DNA of 64,000 nt from Oceanobacillus salinisoli (GCF_009733865.1 NZ_WOFB01000001.1:62001-126000), one strand, 5' to 3'; counted from the stretch's first letter, positions 25,844 through 35,489 are shown. Numbers and translations: made by a program. Notes: generated by a model from the sequence alone, not told the origin.

Positions 25844-26244
25844 CAAACATTGCTTTTGAAGATAGAAAAACAGCTAGAAACATTGAGCAGTCTGAATACA
25901 TATAATCTCACATACATTTCCTTCTTATGAATGTTAGATTCCTCGTTCCAGGGAGAAAAGTAGTCAAGGTTTTAAGGTGGGGTGAAGTGTATTCAGGCTG
26001 CGCGGTCTCAAGCTGGCCGTTGTCTCTTAGTAATCGACTCCCTCCGCATCAATCAACTATCTCATCATAACTAGCTTATAATTGGTTTATCAAAAAAGCT
26101 ATCTAAATTGGCAAAACTCCAAACTAGCGTAGTATATTTCTGCAGCGGTTAAACGCACCAGACGATCATTTTAAGTTTAGTGACAAAAAATATCTTTATA
26201 GTGAGACGCGTAATTCTTTTTTTAAAAAAGATAGAGGTGATTGT
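25844..26244. repeat. Intergenic region with degenerate family A copy
   Basis: From about 26121, GCGTAGTATATTTCTGCAGC, then CGATCATTTTAAGTTTAGTGACAAA, matches the right part of repeat A (15660-15745) with many changes. No gene is visible. An AAAA-N5-TTTA motif near 26185 could be part of a ComK site for comFA, but one half-site is weak evidence. Confidence 0.45.
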
Positions 26245-27666
26245 ATGACAGACGAAAACTCCCTTCCTGAACACCTCCAATTAGATGACCTCTCCAGACA
26301 GTATTCAGGAAAGATGTTACTCCGCAAAGAAATCCATCTTGATGATTCCATGTTTCACCAACATCTTCGCGACAATCTATTTATCCCGCAACAATCGATT
26401 ATCCGAAAAAAATTTGCCTACCAGTGCCAGCGATGTGGCAATCAAAATTCTTCTTTAATGGCAACCATTCCATGTTCTAAATGTAAGCAAACCCATAAGT
26501 ACTGTCGAAAATGTATTGAGATGGGACGAGTGATAGAATGTGAATCCTTGTTTATATGGGGTGGGAAAAAGCCAAAATGGCCAGTATATGAACAGCCCTG
26601 TACTTGGGAAGGGCAGCTGACTCCTGTACAGCAAAAAGCTGCAGACCGTATGGTAGCAGCTATTCGAAAAGAAGAAAAGGAGCTGCTGGTATGGGCGGTA
26701 TGTGGAGCAGGTAAAACGGAAATGCTGTTTCCCGGAATCACAGAAGCGCTACAGCAAGGAAAGCGGGTTTGTTTGGCTACCCCAAGAGCTGATGTTGTTC
26801 GCGAACTCCTCCCACGGCTGCAACAGGCGTTTCAGGATGTACCTGTTCAGGCGCTTTATGGCGGAAGTGAAACGAAGGAAGGGACAGCCCAATTAATCAT
26901 TGCGACCACCCATCAGCTCCTTCGATATAACAGAGCGTTTGATGTTGTCATTATTGATGAAATTGATGCTTTTCCATTTCATGCGGACCCATCCCTTCCT
27001 TTCGTGGCAGATAGAGCAAAAAAAGAACAAAGTACAACCGTTTATTTGACAGCAACTCCAAGGAAGAATCAGCGCAGGAAAATATCCCGTAAAACACTTT
27101 CCCATGTATTTGTCCCTGTCCGTTTTCATGGGTATCCATTGCCCGTTCCCAAAGGAAAAATAAGTTTATCTCAAAAAAAAGAATTGCAGCAATATAAACC
27201 ACCGGAAGCTTTTATAAAGTGGGTTAAAAAAAGAACGAATCCAAATCGTCAACTATTAATATTTGTACCAACCATTGGATTAGCTGAAAACCTGAAATTT
27301 CCAATCGGGTCTATGTTAAAAAGCGAGGGAATCATCGCATCGGAAAAAGAATTGGCTTCTGTTCATGCAGCGGATATAAAAAGGGAAGAAAAGGTATTGG
27401 CGTTTAGAGAAAGGAAATTAACGGTATTAGTGACGACCACTATTTTAGAAAGAGGAGTAACCTTTCCATCTGTGGATGTAGCCATTTTGGATGCAGGTCA
27501 TACGGTTTTTGATGAGGCGGCTCTTGTTCAAATTTCTGGCCGGGCCGGGAGAAGTGTAAAGGATCCTACAGGTGAAGTTATGTTTTTTCATGATGGAAAA
27601 ACAGAAGCGATGGAACAAGCAATTGAATCCATTAAATTAATGAATAAGCGGGGAGGTTTTCGATAA
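26245..27666 (+). CDS. comFA: ComFA DNA-import helicase
   Basis: An ATP-driven DEAD-type helicase of the competence machinery, needed to bring transforming single-stranded DNA across the membrane. Residues 61-90 hold six Cys (C61, C64, C77, C80, C87, C90) of the ComFA zinc region. Walker A is GAGKTE (154-159), motif II is DEID, and the C-terminal half has the helicase motif QISGRAGRS. It has 473 residues, close to B. subtilis (463). comFC follows after 2 bp, without the small comFB between them. Confidence 0.95.
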   Translation: MTDENSLPEHLQLDDLSRQYSGKMLLRKEIHLDDSMFHQHLRDNLFIPQQSIIRKKFAYQCQRCGNQNSSLMATIPCSKCKQTHKYCRKCIEMGRVIECESLFIWGGKKPKWPVYEQPCTWEGQLTPVQQKAADRMVAAIRKEEKELLVWAVCGAGKTEMLFPGITEALQQGKRVCLATPRADVVRELLPRLQQAFQDVPVQALYGGSETKEGTAQLIIATTHQLLRYNRAFDVVIIDEIDAFPFHADPSLPFVADRAKKEQSTTVYLTATPRKNQRRKISRKTLSHVFVPVRFHGYPLPVPKGKISLSQKKELQQYKPPEAFIKWVKKRTNPNRQLLIFVPTIGLAENLKFPIGSMLKSEGIIASEKELASVHAADIKREEKVLAFRERKLTVLVTTTILERGVTFPSVDVAILDAGHTVFDEAALVQISGRAGRSVKDPTGEVMFFHDGKTEAMEQAIESIKLMNKRGGFR

Positions 27667-27668
27667 AG

Positions 27669-28349
27669 ATGGATTGTGCTTGGTGTCAATCCGAAATTAT
27701 TCCTCAAAGCAGCTGGTCCAATTTGTTTCTGTTAGATAAACCAGCATTATTATGTCCAGATTGTGAAGGTGAACTCGAATGGATACATGGAAACCGATGC
27801 ATAAGGTGCAGTAGAACGACTCCAGATACACAATGTTCGGACTGCCTTTGGTGGGAGAAGCAGGGAGGTAGAGATTCCATTCAGTTCAATTTCTCTGTTT
27901 TTACGTATAACTCCATCATGCAAGCCATCATCACGAAATGGAAATATCGGGGGGACTATTACTTAGGAAACGTGTTTAAGGAATATTTTATTACTGCGTT
28001 TTATGAGAAGTTTGCCTTTTTGAAAAAGGATGCCATTGTTGTGCCTATCCCATTAAGTGAAGAACGATTAATGGAAAGGTGTTTTAATCAAGCCAAGATG
28101 TTAGCAGAATTTTTACCATTGGATAGTAAGGAAGTGATATCCCGGAAAGATGGAGAAAAGCAGTCGAAAAAAACACGAAAGGAAAGAATATTTTCAGAAA
28201 ATCCATTTTTTATCACCGAACCTATTAACAAATCGGTCATTTTGGTCGATGATATATATACAACAGGTACAACATTGCGTCATACAGCCAAATTACTGGA
28301 AGAACATGGTTGTCCAAATGTTTACACAATGACTTTGGTCCGAGGATGA
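27669..28349 (+). CDS. comFC: ComFC phosphoribosyltransferase-like competence protein
   Basis: The 226-residue protein has an N-terminal zinc ribbon (CAWC, CPDC, CIRC and CSDC pairs) and a PRTase domain with the PRPP loop VILVDDIYTTGTTLRHT near the C-terminus. ComFC/GntX proteins are needed for transformation and interact with ComFA. The conserved block ENPFFITEPINKS precedes the PRPP loop. It is the second gene of the comF operon. Confidence 0.95.
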   Translation: MDCAWCQSEIIPQSSWSNLFLLDKPALLCPDCEGELEWIHGNRCIRCSRTTPDTQCSDCLWWEKQGGRDSIQFNFSVFTYNSIMQAIITKWKYRGDYYLGNVFKEYFITAFYEKFAFLKKDAIVVPIPLSEERLMERCFNQAKMLAEFLPLDSKEVISRKDGEKQSKKTRKERIFSENPFFITEPINKSVILVDDIYTTGTTLRHTAKLLEEHGCPNVYTMTLVRG

Positions 28350-28374
28350 ATGCTGTACAAAGAGAAGTGAGGGA

Positions 28375-28806
28375 ATGACAATGGCAGAATTAGCAAATTG
28401 TGTACGCTGTGAATCGGTTTTTGTTAAGGGACTTCGAGATATCTGTCAAGATTGTTATAAAGAAGAAGAAAAAGCCTTTCAAACAGTGAATGAATTTTTA
28501 CGTGATCGGAATAATCGAAAAGCTTCCATGCTTGATATAGTAGAAGCAACAGGGGTAGAGGATTGGTATATTACAAAGTTTATTAAGGAAAAACGATTAC
28601 TTTTATCAAGATTTCCTAATTTAGCATATTCCTGTAAGGGCTGTGGAAATGATATTACTTCAGGGAAATTATGTAAAAATTGTCAGGAAAAAATTATAAA
28701 GGATTTAAAAACCGAAGAAGAACTTGAAAATAAATCAGAAGAAAGACACAGAAAAGAGAAAGCTGCTGCGAATACTTATTATACGTTGGATAAACAGAGT
28801 CGATAA
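28375..28806 (+). CDS. yvyF: YvyF flagellar operon protein
   Basis: The 143-residue protein has Cys pairs at each side of a helical region (CVRCESVF, CQDC, CKGCGNDI, CKNCQEK), suggesting two zinc ribbons. This is the YvyF family found between comFC and flgM in Bacillus. The middle part (SMLDIVEATGVEDWYITKFIKE) resembles a MerR-like helix-turn-helix. Its exact role is unknown. Two ATGs, at 28375 and 28381, are equally possible starts. Confidence 0.88.
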   Translation: MTMAELANCVRCESVFVKGLRDICQDCYKEEEKAFQTVNEFLRDRNNRKASMLDIVEATGVEDWYITKFIKEKRLLLSRFPNLAYSCKGCGNDITSGKLCKNCQEKIIKDLKTEEELENKSEERHRKEKAAANTYYTLDKQSR

Positions 28807-28812
28807 TAATCC

Positions 28813-28839
28813 TTTATTTTTTTCGATTTGTGCCGATAT
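28813..28839 (+). promoter_or_regulatory. SigD promoter before flgM
   Basis: GCCGATAT (28832-28839) is a perfect SigD -10 box. The -35 position 15 bp upstream has TTTA against the consensus TAAA. Confidence 0.7.
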
Positions 28840-28876
28840 TAATAAAAGATAAGAAATGAGAGAAGGGAGAACCAGT

Positions 28877-29140
28877 ATGAAAATTAATGGCCCTAATCAA
28901 ACGAGCTTTAATCCATATAAAAATGTACTGCAAAAACAAGCAGAACTGAAAAAAGAGGTTAAGAAACAGGATCAGGTTGAAATATCCAGTGCTGCGAAAC
29001 AGTTACAGGAAAGCGAAAAGCCTAATGAAAAACGAGCAGAATATGTTCAGTCAATTAAAAATCTTGTTGATTCTGGTGAGTATCAAGTGAACCCAGAAAA
29101 AACAGCGAAAAAAATGATTGAATTTTGGTCGAATAAATAA
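28877..29140 (+). CDS. flgM: FlgM anti-sigma-D factor
   Basis: I take the ATG at 28877, after GAAGGGAG; the upstream ATG at 28856 precedes that ribosome site. The 87-residue product starts MKINGPNQTSFNPY and has VEISSAAKQLQ and the C-terminal helices VQSIKNLVDSGEYQVNPEKTA, which hold SigD in check until the hook is complete. A SigD promoter in front gives feedback control. Confidence 0.93.
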   Translation: MKINGPNQTSFNPYKNVLQKQAELKKEVKKQDQVEISSAAKQLQESEKPNEKRAEYVQSIKNLVDSGEYQVNPEKTAKKMIEFWSNK

Positions 29141-29170
29141 GAGGTAATATGTAATAAAGGAGGACTAATT

Positions 29171-29662
29171 TTGTCCGTAAAACCTATTATTCAGTCATTG
29201 GAAAAACTGATAACCTTACATGAAGAGTTGCTTACTATTTCTGAGAGGAAAACGGAACTGGTAAAGGAAGGTTCGGTTGAAGAACTACAAGCATTACTAG
29301 TAAAAGAGCGAAAGCATATTCGTGTATTGGAACAAACCGAAGCGAATAGGCAGCAAGAGGTGGAGAAGTGGTTAACTGCAAAAGGTCTTCCCACTGAGGA
29401 TGTTACGATTACGAATATCCTCCAAATGGCGGAAAATGAAGCGGAGAAAGAAGAATTGGCTGCCGCTACTACCGCGTTAACAGATCTTATTTCGAAATTA
29501 AAGCAGCAAGAATCATTAAATCATGGTTTATTAAAACAATCCATGCAATTTGTACAGCTTTCCATGGAGTTATTGAATCCTTCTATTTCCAGCGTGAATT
29601 ATGGAAAACAAAAGGAAGTTAAAAAATCAATGAGCCGTTCGCTTTTTGATTCACAAGCATAA
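29171..29662 (+). CDS. flgN: FlgN flagellar export chaperone
   Basis: The 163-residue, all-helical protein starts at TTG after AGGAGG. The FlgN family pattern is visible in IIQSLEKLITLHEELLTISERKTELVKEG and in the C-terminal amphipathic helix (QESLNHGLLKQSMQFVQLSM), which binds the hook-filament junction proteins FlgK and FlgL encoded just downstream. Confidence 0.92.
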   Translation: MSVKPIIQSLEKLITLHEELLTISERKTELVKEGSVEELQALLVKERKHIRVLEQTEANRQQEVEKWLTAKGLPTEDVTITNILQMAENEAEKEELAAATTALTDLISKLKQQESLNHGLLKQSMQFVQLSMELLNPSISSVNYGKQKEVKKSMSRSLFDSQA

Positions 29663-29711
29663 TTGGAAACAAATTTGGCAAGAGAGCCAATTTTTATAAA
29701 AGGAGAAAACA

Positions 29712-31193
29712 ATGAGTACATTTCGTGGTTTAGAGATGGCAAAACAAGCCTTATTTACGCAGCAATCTGCGCTGCATACAACTGGACATAACATTGCGAA
29801 TGCAAACACGGAAGGATATACAAGACAACGTGTTAATTTTGAGTCATCATTACCTTCTCCTAATGCATCAAGAAACAGGGAACAGATTCCTGGTCAACTG
29901 GGAACAGGAGTACAAGCAGGGTCCATTGAGCGGATACGTAATCAATTTTTGGACGAGCAGTTTCGTAGTGAAAACAGTAAATCCGGCTATTGGGAATCTA
30001 GATCAGAGGCATTAAGTCGGATGGAGAAATTGTTAAATGAACCATCTGAAACAGGTTTATCTGCTTCAATGGATCAGTTCTGGCAATCACTTCAGGATTT
30101 ATCTGTGAATCCGGAAAACTCTGGTGCTCGGTCGGTTGTGTTGCAGCGTGGAGAAGCACTGACTGATACGTTTAATTATTTATCTGATTCGTTAAGTAAT
30201 ATTCGTGGTGATTTAAAAAACGAGATTGAAGTAACTTTGAAAGATGCCAATACGATTTTGACCGAAATAGATAAAATCAATCAGGAAGTTAGAAAGCTGG
30301 AAACCCATGGTTATACAGCAAATGATTTATATGATAAACGTGACTTGTTATTAGATGAACTATCCAATATCGTTAACATTGAAGTTACTTATAACAACAG
30401 TCACAGTTCATCAAAAACAGCAGATGGTGTAGCCACCGTAACAATGGTTGATGATACTGGTAACTCAATTGTCAAATTAATAAATGGTGAAGATGATACA
30501 GTAAATAAATTTACCGAAACAGATTTGTTTTCTGACGTAAATCATTTAGATGTCTTCTCGAATATGGTAATTGGAGATACAGAGGTCCCATTAAATAACT
30601 TACTGGCATCAAGTGGTTCATTAAGTGGACTGATTGAATCATTCGGTTACACATTGGATGGCGATGTGGCAGAAGGGGATTATCCTAGTTTCATGTCCAG
30701 ACTTGATACGATAGCCTACGAATTTGTTAATACATTTAACGAAGTTCACGGTGAAGAACCTTTCTTTGGTTTTACTAGTGAAATGACAGATTTCAATGGT
30801 GCTGCAGGCTTGATTAACGTAGCGTTGAATGATCCTGAAAAAATTAATGCAGGCGAGCAAAAAGGCAATGGGGAAAATGCATTGAAGCTGGCAGAAGTAA
30901 TTACAGAGCCCATGGAGAATCTGGATGATACTTCTATGAAACGTTTCTATGAATCTGTTATTGGTGATTTAGGAGTTATAGCGGAGCACGCAAATCGGAT
31001 GACAGAGAACACGACCATTCTTAAATCCCAAGTAGAGAATCAGCGTATGTCTGTTAGCTCCGTATCACTGGATGAAGAGATGACCAACATGCTAAAATTC
31101 CAGCATGCATACAATGCAGCGGCAAGAAGTATGACGGCAACCGATGAATTATTGGATCGTGTTATTAATAACATGGGATTAGTAGGAAGGTAG
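29712..31193 (+). CDS. flgK: FlgK hook-filament junction protein
   Basis: The 493-residue protein starts MSTFRGLEMAKQALFTQQ with the flagellar rod-type motif GHNIANANTEGYTRQ near residues 29-43. It ends with SVSSVSLDEEMTNMLKFQHAYNAAARSM, the paired D0/D1 helix of FlgK. The middle is variable, as expected for the exposed domains. It is secreted by the flagellar export system with FlgN's help. Confidence 0.97.
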   Translation: MSTFRGLEMAKQALFTQQSALHTTGHNIANANTEGYTRQRVNFESSLPSPNASRNREQIPGQLGTGVQAGSIERIRNQFLDEQFRSENSKSGYWESRSEALSRMEKLLNEPSETGLSASMDQFWQSLQDLSVNPENSGARSVVLQRGEALTDTFNYLSDSLSNIRGDLKNEIEVTLKDANTILTEIDKINQEVRKLETHGYTANDLYDKRDLLLDELSNIVNIEVTYNNSHSSSKTADGVATVTMVDDTGNSIVKLINGEDDTVNKFTETDLFSDVNHLDVFSNMVIGDTEVPLNNLLASSGSLSGLIESFGYTLDGDVAEGDYPSFMSRLDTIAYEFVNTFNEVHGEEPFFGFTSEMTDFNGAAGLINVALNDPEKINAGEQKGNGENALKLAEVITEPMENLDDTSMKRFYESVIGDLGVIAEHANRMTENTTILKSQVENQRMSVSSVSLDEEMTNMLKFQHAYNAAARSMTATDELLDRVINNMGLVGR

Positions 31194-31203
31194 GTAGTTA
31201 AAG

Positions 31204-32070
31204 ATGCGTGTGACACAAGGAATGTTATCTAATAATATGCTGAGAAATCTATCAGGCAGCTATTCAAAGATGGATACGTACATGAACCAGTTAAGCACAG
31301 GAAAAAAAATTACAAAGCCTTCCGATGATCCAGTAGTGGCCATGAAAGGAATGGGTTATCGTTCCGAACTATTACAGGTGGAGCAGTATCAGCGAAACAC
31401 CAGTGAGGTCCACAATTGGTTTGATAATACGGATGCAGCTTTGGATAAGGCAACCCATGCACTACAGCGTGTAAGAGAATTAGCTGTTCAGGCAAGTAAT
31501 GGAACGTATGAGGATAATCAACGAAAAAGCATTGCCCAGGAAGTAGGGCAATTGAAAGAGCATTTAATCGACCTGGCCAATACCGAGGTTAATGATAAAT
31601 ATATTTTTAATGGAACAAATACAGACATCAAACCTGTTGATGAGAGTGCACAGGGTTGGGAAAATCCTTACACCCCTGTCGAAATAGAAGTTTCCAAAGG
31701 TACCACATTATCTGCGAGTGTGGATGGCAGTGAAGTTTTTGATGGACTATTTGCGACGATGGATAGTTTTATCGCTCGTTTGAATGGAGAAGAAGGAGAT
31801 ATCGATACGAGCATCGGGGAAATTGATGAACAACTAAATCAAATTATCAATGCGAGAGCTGATCTAGGTGCACGCATGAATCGTTTGGACTTAGTGGAAA
31901 ATCGTTTGAGTGAGCAGCAAGTTATTGCAACACAAACGATGTCCAACAATGAAGATATTGATTATTCCAAAGTGATTACAGAATTAATTTCCCAGGAGAG
32001 TGTGCATCGGGCAGCATTGTCATCCGGTGCTAGAATTATTCAACCAACATTACTTGATTTCTTAAGGTAG
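31204..32070 (+). CDS. flgL: FlgL hook-filament junction protein
   Basis: The 288-residue flagellin-like protein begins MRVTQGMLSNNMLRNLS and ends with YSKVITELISQESVHRAALSSGARIIQPTLLDFL. Conserved blocks are STGKKITKPSDDPV, RVRELAVQASNGTY and LIDLANTEVNDKYIFNGTNT. It forms the ring between FlgK and the filament. It lies 10 bp after flgK. Confidence 0.96.
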   Translation: MRVTQGMLSNNMLRNLSGSYSKMDTYMNQLSTGKKITKPSDDPVVAMKGMGYRSELLQVEQYQRNTSEVHNWFDNTDAALDKATHALQRVRELAVQASNGTYEDNQRKSIAQEVGQLKEHLIDLANTEVNDKYIFNGTNTDIKPVDESAQGWENPYTPVEIEVSKGTTLSASVDGSEVFDGLFATMDSFIARLNGEEGDIDTSIGEIDEQLNQIINARADLGARMNRLDLVENRLSEQQVIATQTMSNNEDIDYSKVITELISQESVHRAALSSGARIIQPTLLDFLR

Positions 32071-32114
32071 TTATTTATCGGGGAATTAATTGGTAAATGG
32101 TGCTCTACTTCTGT

Positions 32115-32234
32115 GAGTGGGGATGAACAGTCGTTAAACACCTGAATTGACGTTTAGAGGCCTTTAGGGCATACCTTTGTGGTACTAAAATCGATGAGGA
32201 TGAAAGAACCCGCCACTGATTGAAGATTTACTTG
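32115..32234. repeat. Intergenic repeat resembling the pbpC 3' hairpin
   Basis: GAGTGGGGATGAA near 32116 and CCACTGATTGAAGATTTACTT at 32212-32232 match the arms of the hairpin repeat at 12042-12090. Additional sequence lies between the arms here. Confidence 0.45.
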
Positions 32235-32240
32235 ATAGAG

Positions 32241-32273
32241 ACCCTTGCCCAACTACAGGGTATAGGGTTTTTT
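32241..32273 (+). terminator. Terminator after flgL
   Basis: ACCCT...CCC pairs with GGG...AGGGT, followed by six T. It sits only 18 bp before the yviE start, so read-through would be needed unless yviE has its own promoter. Confidence 0.6.
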
Positions 32274-32290
32274 ATGTAGGAGGGATGTTT

Positions 32291-32854
32291 ATGGAATTCC
32301 CGCAAATAAGGATGCAATCACAATTTGCACAAATACAAATTAATCAAAAAGAAGCCAAACAGGAAATCAAGCAGCCAAAAGCAGATCTTTCTATTCAACA
32401 ACCTCCTGCTGAAGTATCGATTCGTACGATTCCGGGAAAACTGCAAATTGACCAGACGAGAGCATGGGAGGATATGAATTTAAAGCATATTTCCAAGTTA
32501 AATAAAGAATTTGCGGCACAGGGATTAAGTAAAGCACAGGAAGGTACAGCAAGACGCGCCCGTGAAGGCACGGAATTAATGCGTATTGAAAATGGAGGAA
32601 ATCCGCTGGTTAGTCAAGCAGTAGCAAATGCTTATGATGATATGAAAGGTTTGGGAATTACTTTTATTCCCTCGCATTTCTCCGTTCAAATTGATTATCA
32701 GCCAGCTGATGTTCAAATTGATGTGAAGGCAAATAAACCGATCATTGAAGCTACTCCGAACAAACCATTAATGAATTACCAGCCAGGGTCGGTAGAAACG
32801 ACACTAAAACAAAAAGCAGAGCTCGAAATTGAATTTGTTAATATTACGGTATAA
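32291..32854 (+). CDS. yviE: YviE, DUF6470 family protein
   Basis: The 187-residue protein consists of beta-like repeats with alternating hydrophobic residues (IRMQSQFAQIQINQ, VQIDYQPADVQIDVKANKP) around a helical centre (RRAREGTELM). It is the YviE family always found between flgL and fliW in Bacillus; its function is unknown. I choose the ATG at 32291, 6 nt from AGGAGGG, over 32285, which abuts the ribosome site. Confidence 0.85.
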   Translation: MEFPQIRMQSQFAQIQINQKEAKQEIKQPKADLSIQQPPAEVSIRTIPGKLQIDQTRAWEDMNLKHISKLNKEFAAQGLSKAQEGTARRAREGTELMRIENGGNPLVSQAVANAYDDMKGLGITFIPSHFSVQIDYQPADVQIDVKANKPIIEATPNKPLMNYQPGSVETTLKQKAELEIEFVNITV

Positions 32855-32869
32855 AAGAGGTGAAGCGGT

Positions 32870-33316
32870 GTGAAATTGCAAACAAAGTACTTAGGTGAAG
32901 TGGAAATTGATGATAGGAAAATTATCGATTTCCCAAGTGGTATTCCTGGATTTATTGAGGAGAAGCAATTTGTCCTTATGGATTTTCCCGATAACCCGGT
33001 CTTTCAGATTTTACAGTCTGTTCATTCCGTTAATACGGCTTTCATTATTACCAATCCATATCTTATATATAAGGATTATACGGTTGAACTAGATGATAAC
33101 ATTCTAGAAACATTAGAAATTCAGAATGAGAAACAAGTAGCTGTTTTCTCTATCATTACCTTAAAAGATCCCTTTAAAGCAAGCACGTTAAATCTAAAAG
33201 CTCCCATTATTATCAACTCGGAGCAAATGCTGGGAAAACAATTTATTTTAAACAAAGAAGAATATCCTTCCAAAGCATCAATCTATCCAACGTCTGTTAT
33301 GAAAGGGGTAGAGTGA
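32870..33316 (+). CDS. fliW: FliW flagellin homeostasis protein
   Basis: The 148-residue protein starts at GTG. The motifs [21 protein letters not shown] and [22 protein letters not shown] define FliW. It binds CsrA allosterically and releases it when flagellin is scarce. Its stop overlaps the csrA start (GTGATG), so the two partners are translationally coupled. Confidence 0.96.
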   Translation: MKLQTKYLGEVEIDDRKIIDFPSGIPGFIEEKQFVLMDFPDNPVFQILQSVHSVNTAFIITNPYLIYKDYTVELDDNILETLEIQNEKQVAVFSIITLKDPFKASTLNLKAPIIINSEQMLGKQFILNKEEYPSKASIYPTSVMKGVE

Positions 33317-33546
33317 TGCTTGTATTGACCAGAAAAACAAATGAAGCGATTCAAATTGGAGTTGATATCGAAATTAAAGTGATTGCAGTTGAAGGGGATC
33401 AAGTGAAATTAGGTATTTCCGCCCCGAAGTCTGTAGAAATACATCGCAAAGAAATTTACCTTGATATCAAGGAACAGAACAATGAGGCTGCTAATATTTC
33501 TGCAGATATTTTGAAACTATTAAAAAATACAGGTGAAAATCGATAA
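33316..33546 (+). CDS. csrA: CsrA translational regulator
   Basis: The 76-residue RNA-binding protein begins [15 protein letters not shown] and contains [19 protein letters not shown], the standard CsrA sequence. In Bacillus it represses hag mRNA translation by covering GGA motifs and is itself held by FliW. The hag target is not found next to it in this window. Confidence 0.97.
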   Translation: MLVLTRKTNEAIQIGVDIEIKVIAVEGDQVKLGISAPKSVEIHRKEIYLDIKEQNNEAANISADILKLLKNTGENR

Positions 33547-33564
33547 AGTTTTTATGTGAAACAT

Positions 33565-33591
33565 TAAATTTAATCGAACTGTAACCGATAT
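33565..33591 (+). promoter_or_regulatory. SigD promoter before flaG
   Basis: TAAA (33565-33568), a 15-bp spacer and ACCGATAT (33584-33591) match the SigD consensus except for one base. It would drive flaG-fliD-fliS-fliT. Confidence 0.75.
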
Positions 33592-33627
33592 AAGGTATAT
33601 AAATAAATAATATGAGGAGATGCCGGG

Positions 33628-33987
33628 ATGTCGATAGAGAAAGTAATGCATAATTCGCAGCCTCTAATAAATCTGGATTCCAGCAAAGAGTTTTTATCTC
33701 AGTCTGAAAAGGTGTCAGTACCGAATGAGGTTAATGTAACCCAAAATAACGAAAGAAGAATAGAAAAAGACGATGTTGAAAAAGCAGTATCTTCCTTAAA
33801 TGATTTTATAAAGCCTGTAAGAAAAAATATTAAATTTGAAATGCATGAAAAACTGGAACGCTATTATGTAACGGTAATAGACTCCGATTCAAAGGAAGTT
33901 TTAAAGGAAATCCCGCCAAAAAAACTGCTCGATATGTATGCAGAAATGGCAGACTTTATGGGATTTCTAATCGATAAAAAGGTGTAG
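33628..33987 (+). CDS. flaG: FlaG family flagellar protein
   Basis: The 119-residue protein has a variable N-terminal half and the conserved C-terminal FlaG domain with IKFEMHEKLERYYVTVID and VLKEIPPKKLLDMYAEMADFMGFLIDKKV. FlaG is linked to filament length control. It is first in the flaG-fliD-fliS-fliT unit and follows csrA directly where other Bacillus genomes have hag. Confidence 0.92.
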   Translation: MSIEKVMHNSQPLINLDSSKEFLSQSEKVSVPNEVNVTQNNERRIEKDDVEKAVSSLNDFIKPVRKNIKFEMHEKLERYYVTVIDSDSKEVLKEIPPKKLLDMYAEMADFMGFLIDKKV

Positions 33988-34001
33988 GGAGAGGGATCTT
34001 T

Positions 34002-35489
34002 ATGAGTATGAGAATTGGTGGTTTAGCAAGTGGGATTGATACGGAATCCATTATTAAAGATTTAATGAATGCAGAACGGTTACCGCTTAACAAGATGGAA
34101 CAGGACAGAACCATACTTGGATGGCAGCGGGATAAGTTTCGTGAAATTAATACATTAAGATTAGAACTTGATCACTTGGTTACAGATATGCAATTGTCGA
34201 AAACATATAAGGCAAAGACGGCTAGTTCAACAATGGAGGGTGCGGTGACGGCGACTGCAACATCTAGTGCTTTAGAAGGGACATATAACATTGCAGTTTC
34301 TCAATTAGCTTCTACCGCAATAAATGTAAGTACTGGAGAAGTTAGTCAAGAAATCCCAGCAGAGTTTGTGGGTAACGAATATGAATATTATACGTATGAC
34401 GAAAATGGGAATCAACTAACACATAAAATTTCAATTGCTGAAGGTGATACGGTAAATGATGTGTTAAAACAAATTACAGACACTGATAATAATATGCGAG
34501 CATTTTTTGATTCTAATACGAATAAGGTTGTATTTGAAACAACTAGAACTGGAAATTTCAATACAGATGAAACTAGGTTTAGTGGTAATGAAATTGGATT
34601 TAATAATGCATTTTTTACCGATGTTCTAAAAATGTCTGAAGCAGGTGAACAAGGCGGAACCAATGCTAAGTTTACATATAATGATGCATATGAAGTAGAA
34701 ACTACAGAGAATAAATACACGTTAAACGGTGTTACTTTTGAATTCAAAAATACAACTCCTCAGAATGCAGATGGAACCTATCAGAATGCTACCATAACCG
34801 TCAAAAACGACACAGATGCAACAGTAGAAAAAATCACTACATTTGTTGAAAAATACAATGAACTAATAGACATGCTAAATGGAACACAGCGGGAAGAGAA
34901 ATACCGTGATTACCCTCCATTAACAGAAGAACAGAAGAAAGAGATGGATGAGAAAGAAATTGAACTTTGGGACGAAAAGGCGAAGAGCGGGATTCTGAGA
35001 GGTGATACAATTATTTCTTCTGCTATGTTTGATTTACGTCAAGACTGGTATAAGTCGGTTAATACTGGTGGTGAATATGATCTTATCACCGATATAGGAA
35101 TTTCTACTACAAAAGAATATTTAGATGGTGGAAAATTAGAAATTGATGAGGATAAATTACGTGAAGCACTCACAAAAGATCCGGATAGTGTTTATAAGTT
35201 GTTTGCAGGAAGTGATGGCAATCAAGGAATCACGGACCATCTGGATACCAGTTTAGAAAAAATGAAGGACCAAATAAATGAACGGGCTGGTCGAAGTACA
35301 GATACTCTAACCAACTATACTCTAGGAAAACGAATTAAAGATATCGATGATAGAATGAGTGCATTTCAGGATCGGCTCCAACAAACAGAAGATCGCTATT
35401 GGAGACAATTCAGTGCAATGGAAGAAGCGATATCAATGATGAACCAGCAATCGGCGATGTTAATGTCTAACTTTGGTGGCGGAATGTAA
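34002..35489 (+). CDS. fliD: FliD filament cap protein
   Basis: The 495-residue protein begins MSMRIGGLASGIDTESIIKDLMNAERLPL, the FliD N-domain. It ends with KRIKDIDDRMSAFQDRLQQTEDRYWRQFSAMEEAISMMNQQS, the helical C-domain. As the cap it folds and inserts flagellin at the filament tip. It lies 14 bp after flaG, and FliS and FliT chaperones follow. Confidence 0.96.
   Translation: MSMRIGGLASGIDTESIIKDLMNAERLPLNKMEQDRTILGWQRDKFREINTLRLELDHLVTDMQLSKTYKAKTASSTMEGAVTATATSSALEGTYNIAVSQLASTAINVSTGEVSQEIPAEFVGNEYEYYTYDENGNQLTHKISIAEGDTVNDVLKQITDTDNNMRAFFDSNTNKVVFETTRTGNFNTDETRFSGNEIGFNNAFFTDVLKMSEAGEQGGTNAKFTYNDAYEVETTENKYTLNGVTFEFKNTTPQNADGTYQNATITVKNDTDATVEKITTFVEKYNELIDMLNGTQREEKYRDYPPLTEEQKKEMDEKEIELWDEKAKSGILRGDTIISSAMFDLRQDWYKSVNTGGEYDLITDIGISTTKEYLDGGKLEIDEDKLREALTKDPDSVYKLFAGSDGNQGITDHLDTSLEKMKDQINERAGRSTDTLTNYTLGKRIKDIDDRMSAFQDRLQQTEDRYWRQFSAMEEAISMMNQQSAMLMSNFGGGM

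Noticed and set aside
26180-26244. ComK box before comFA
   Set aside because: Only one AAAA-N5-TTTA half-site is visible at a guessable distance; ComK sites need two properly spaced boxes.
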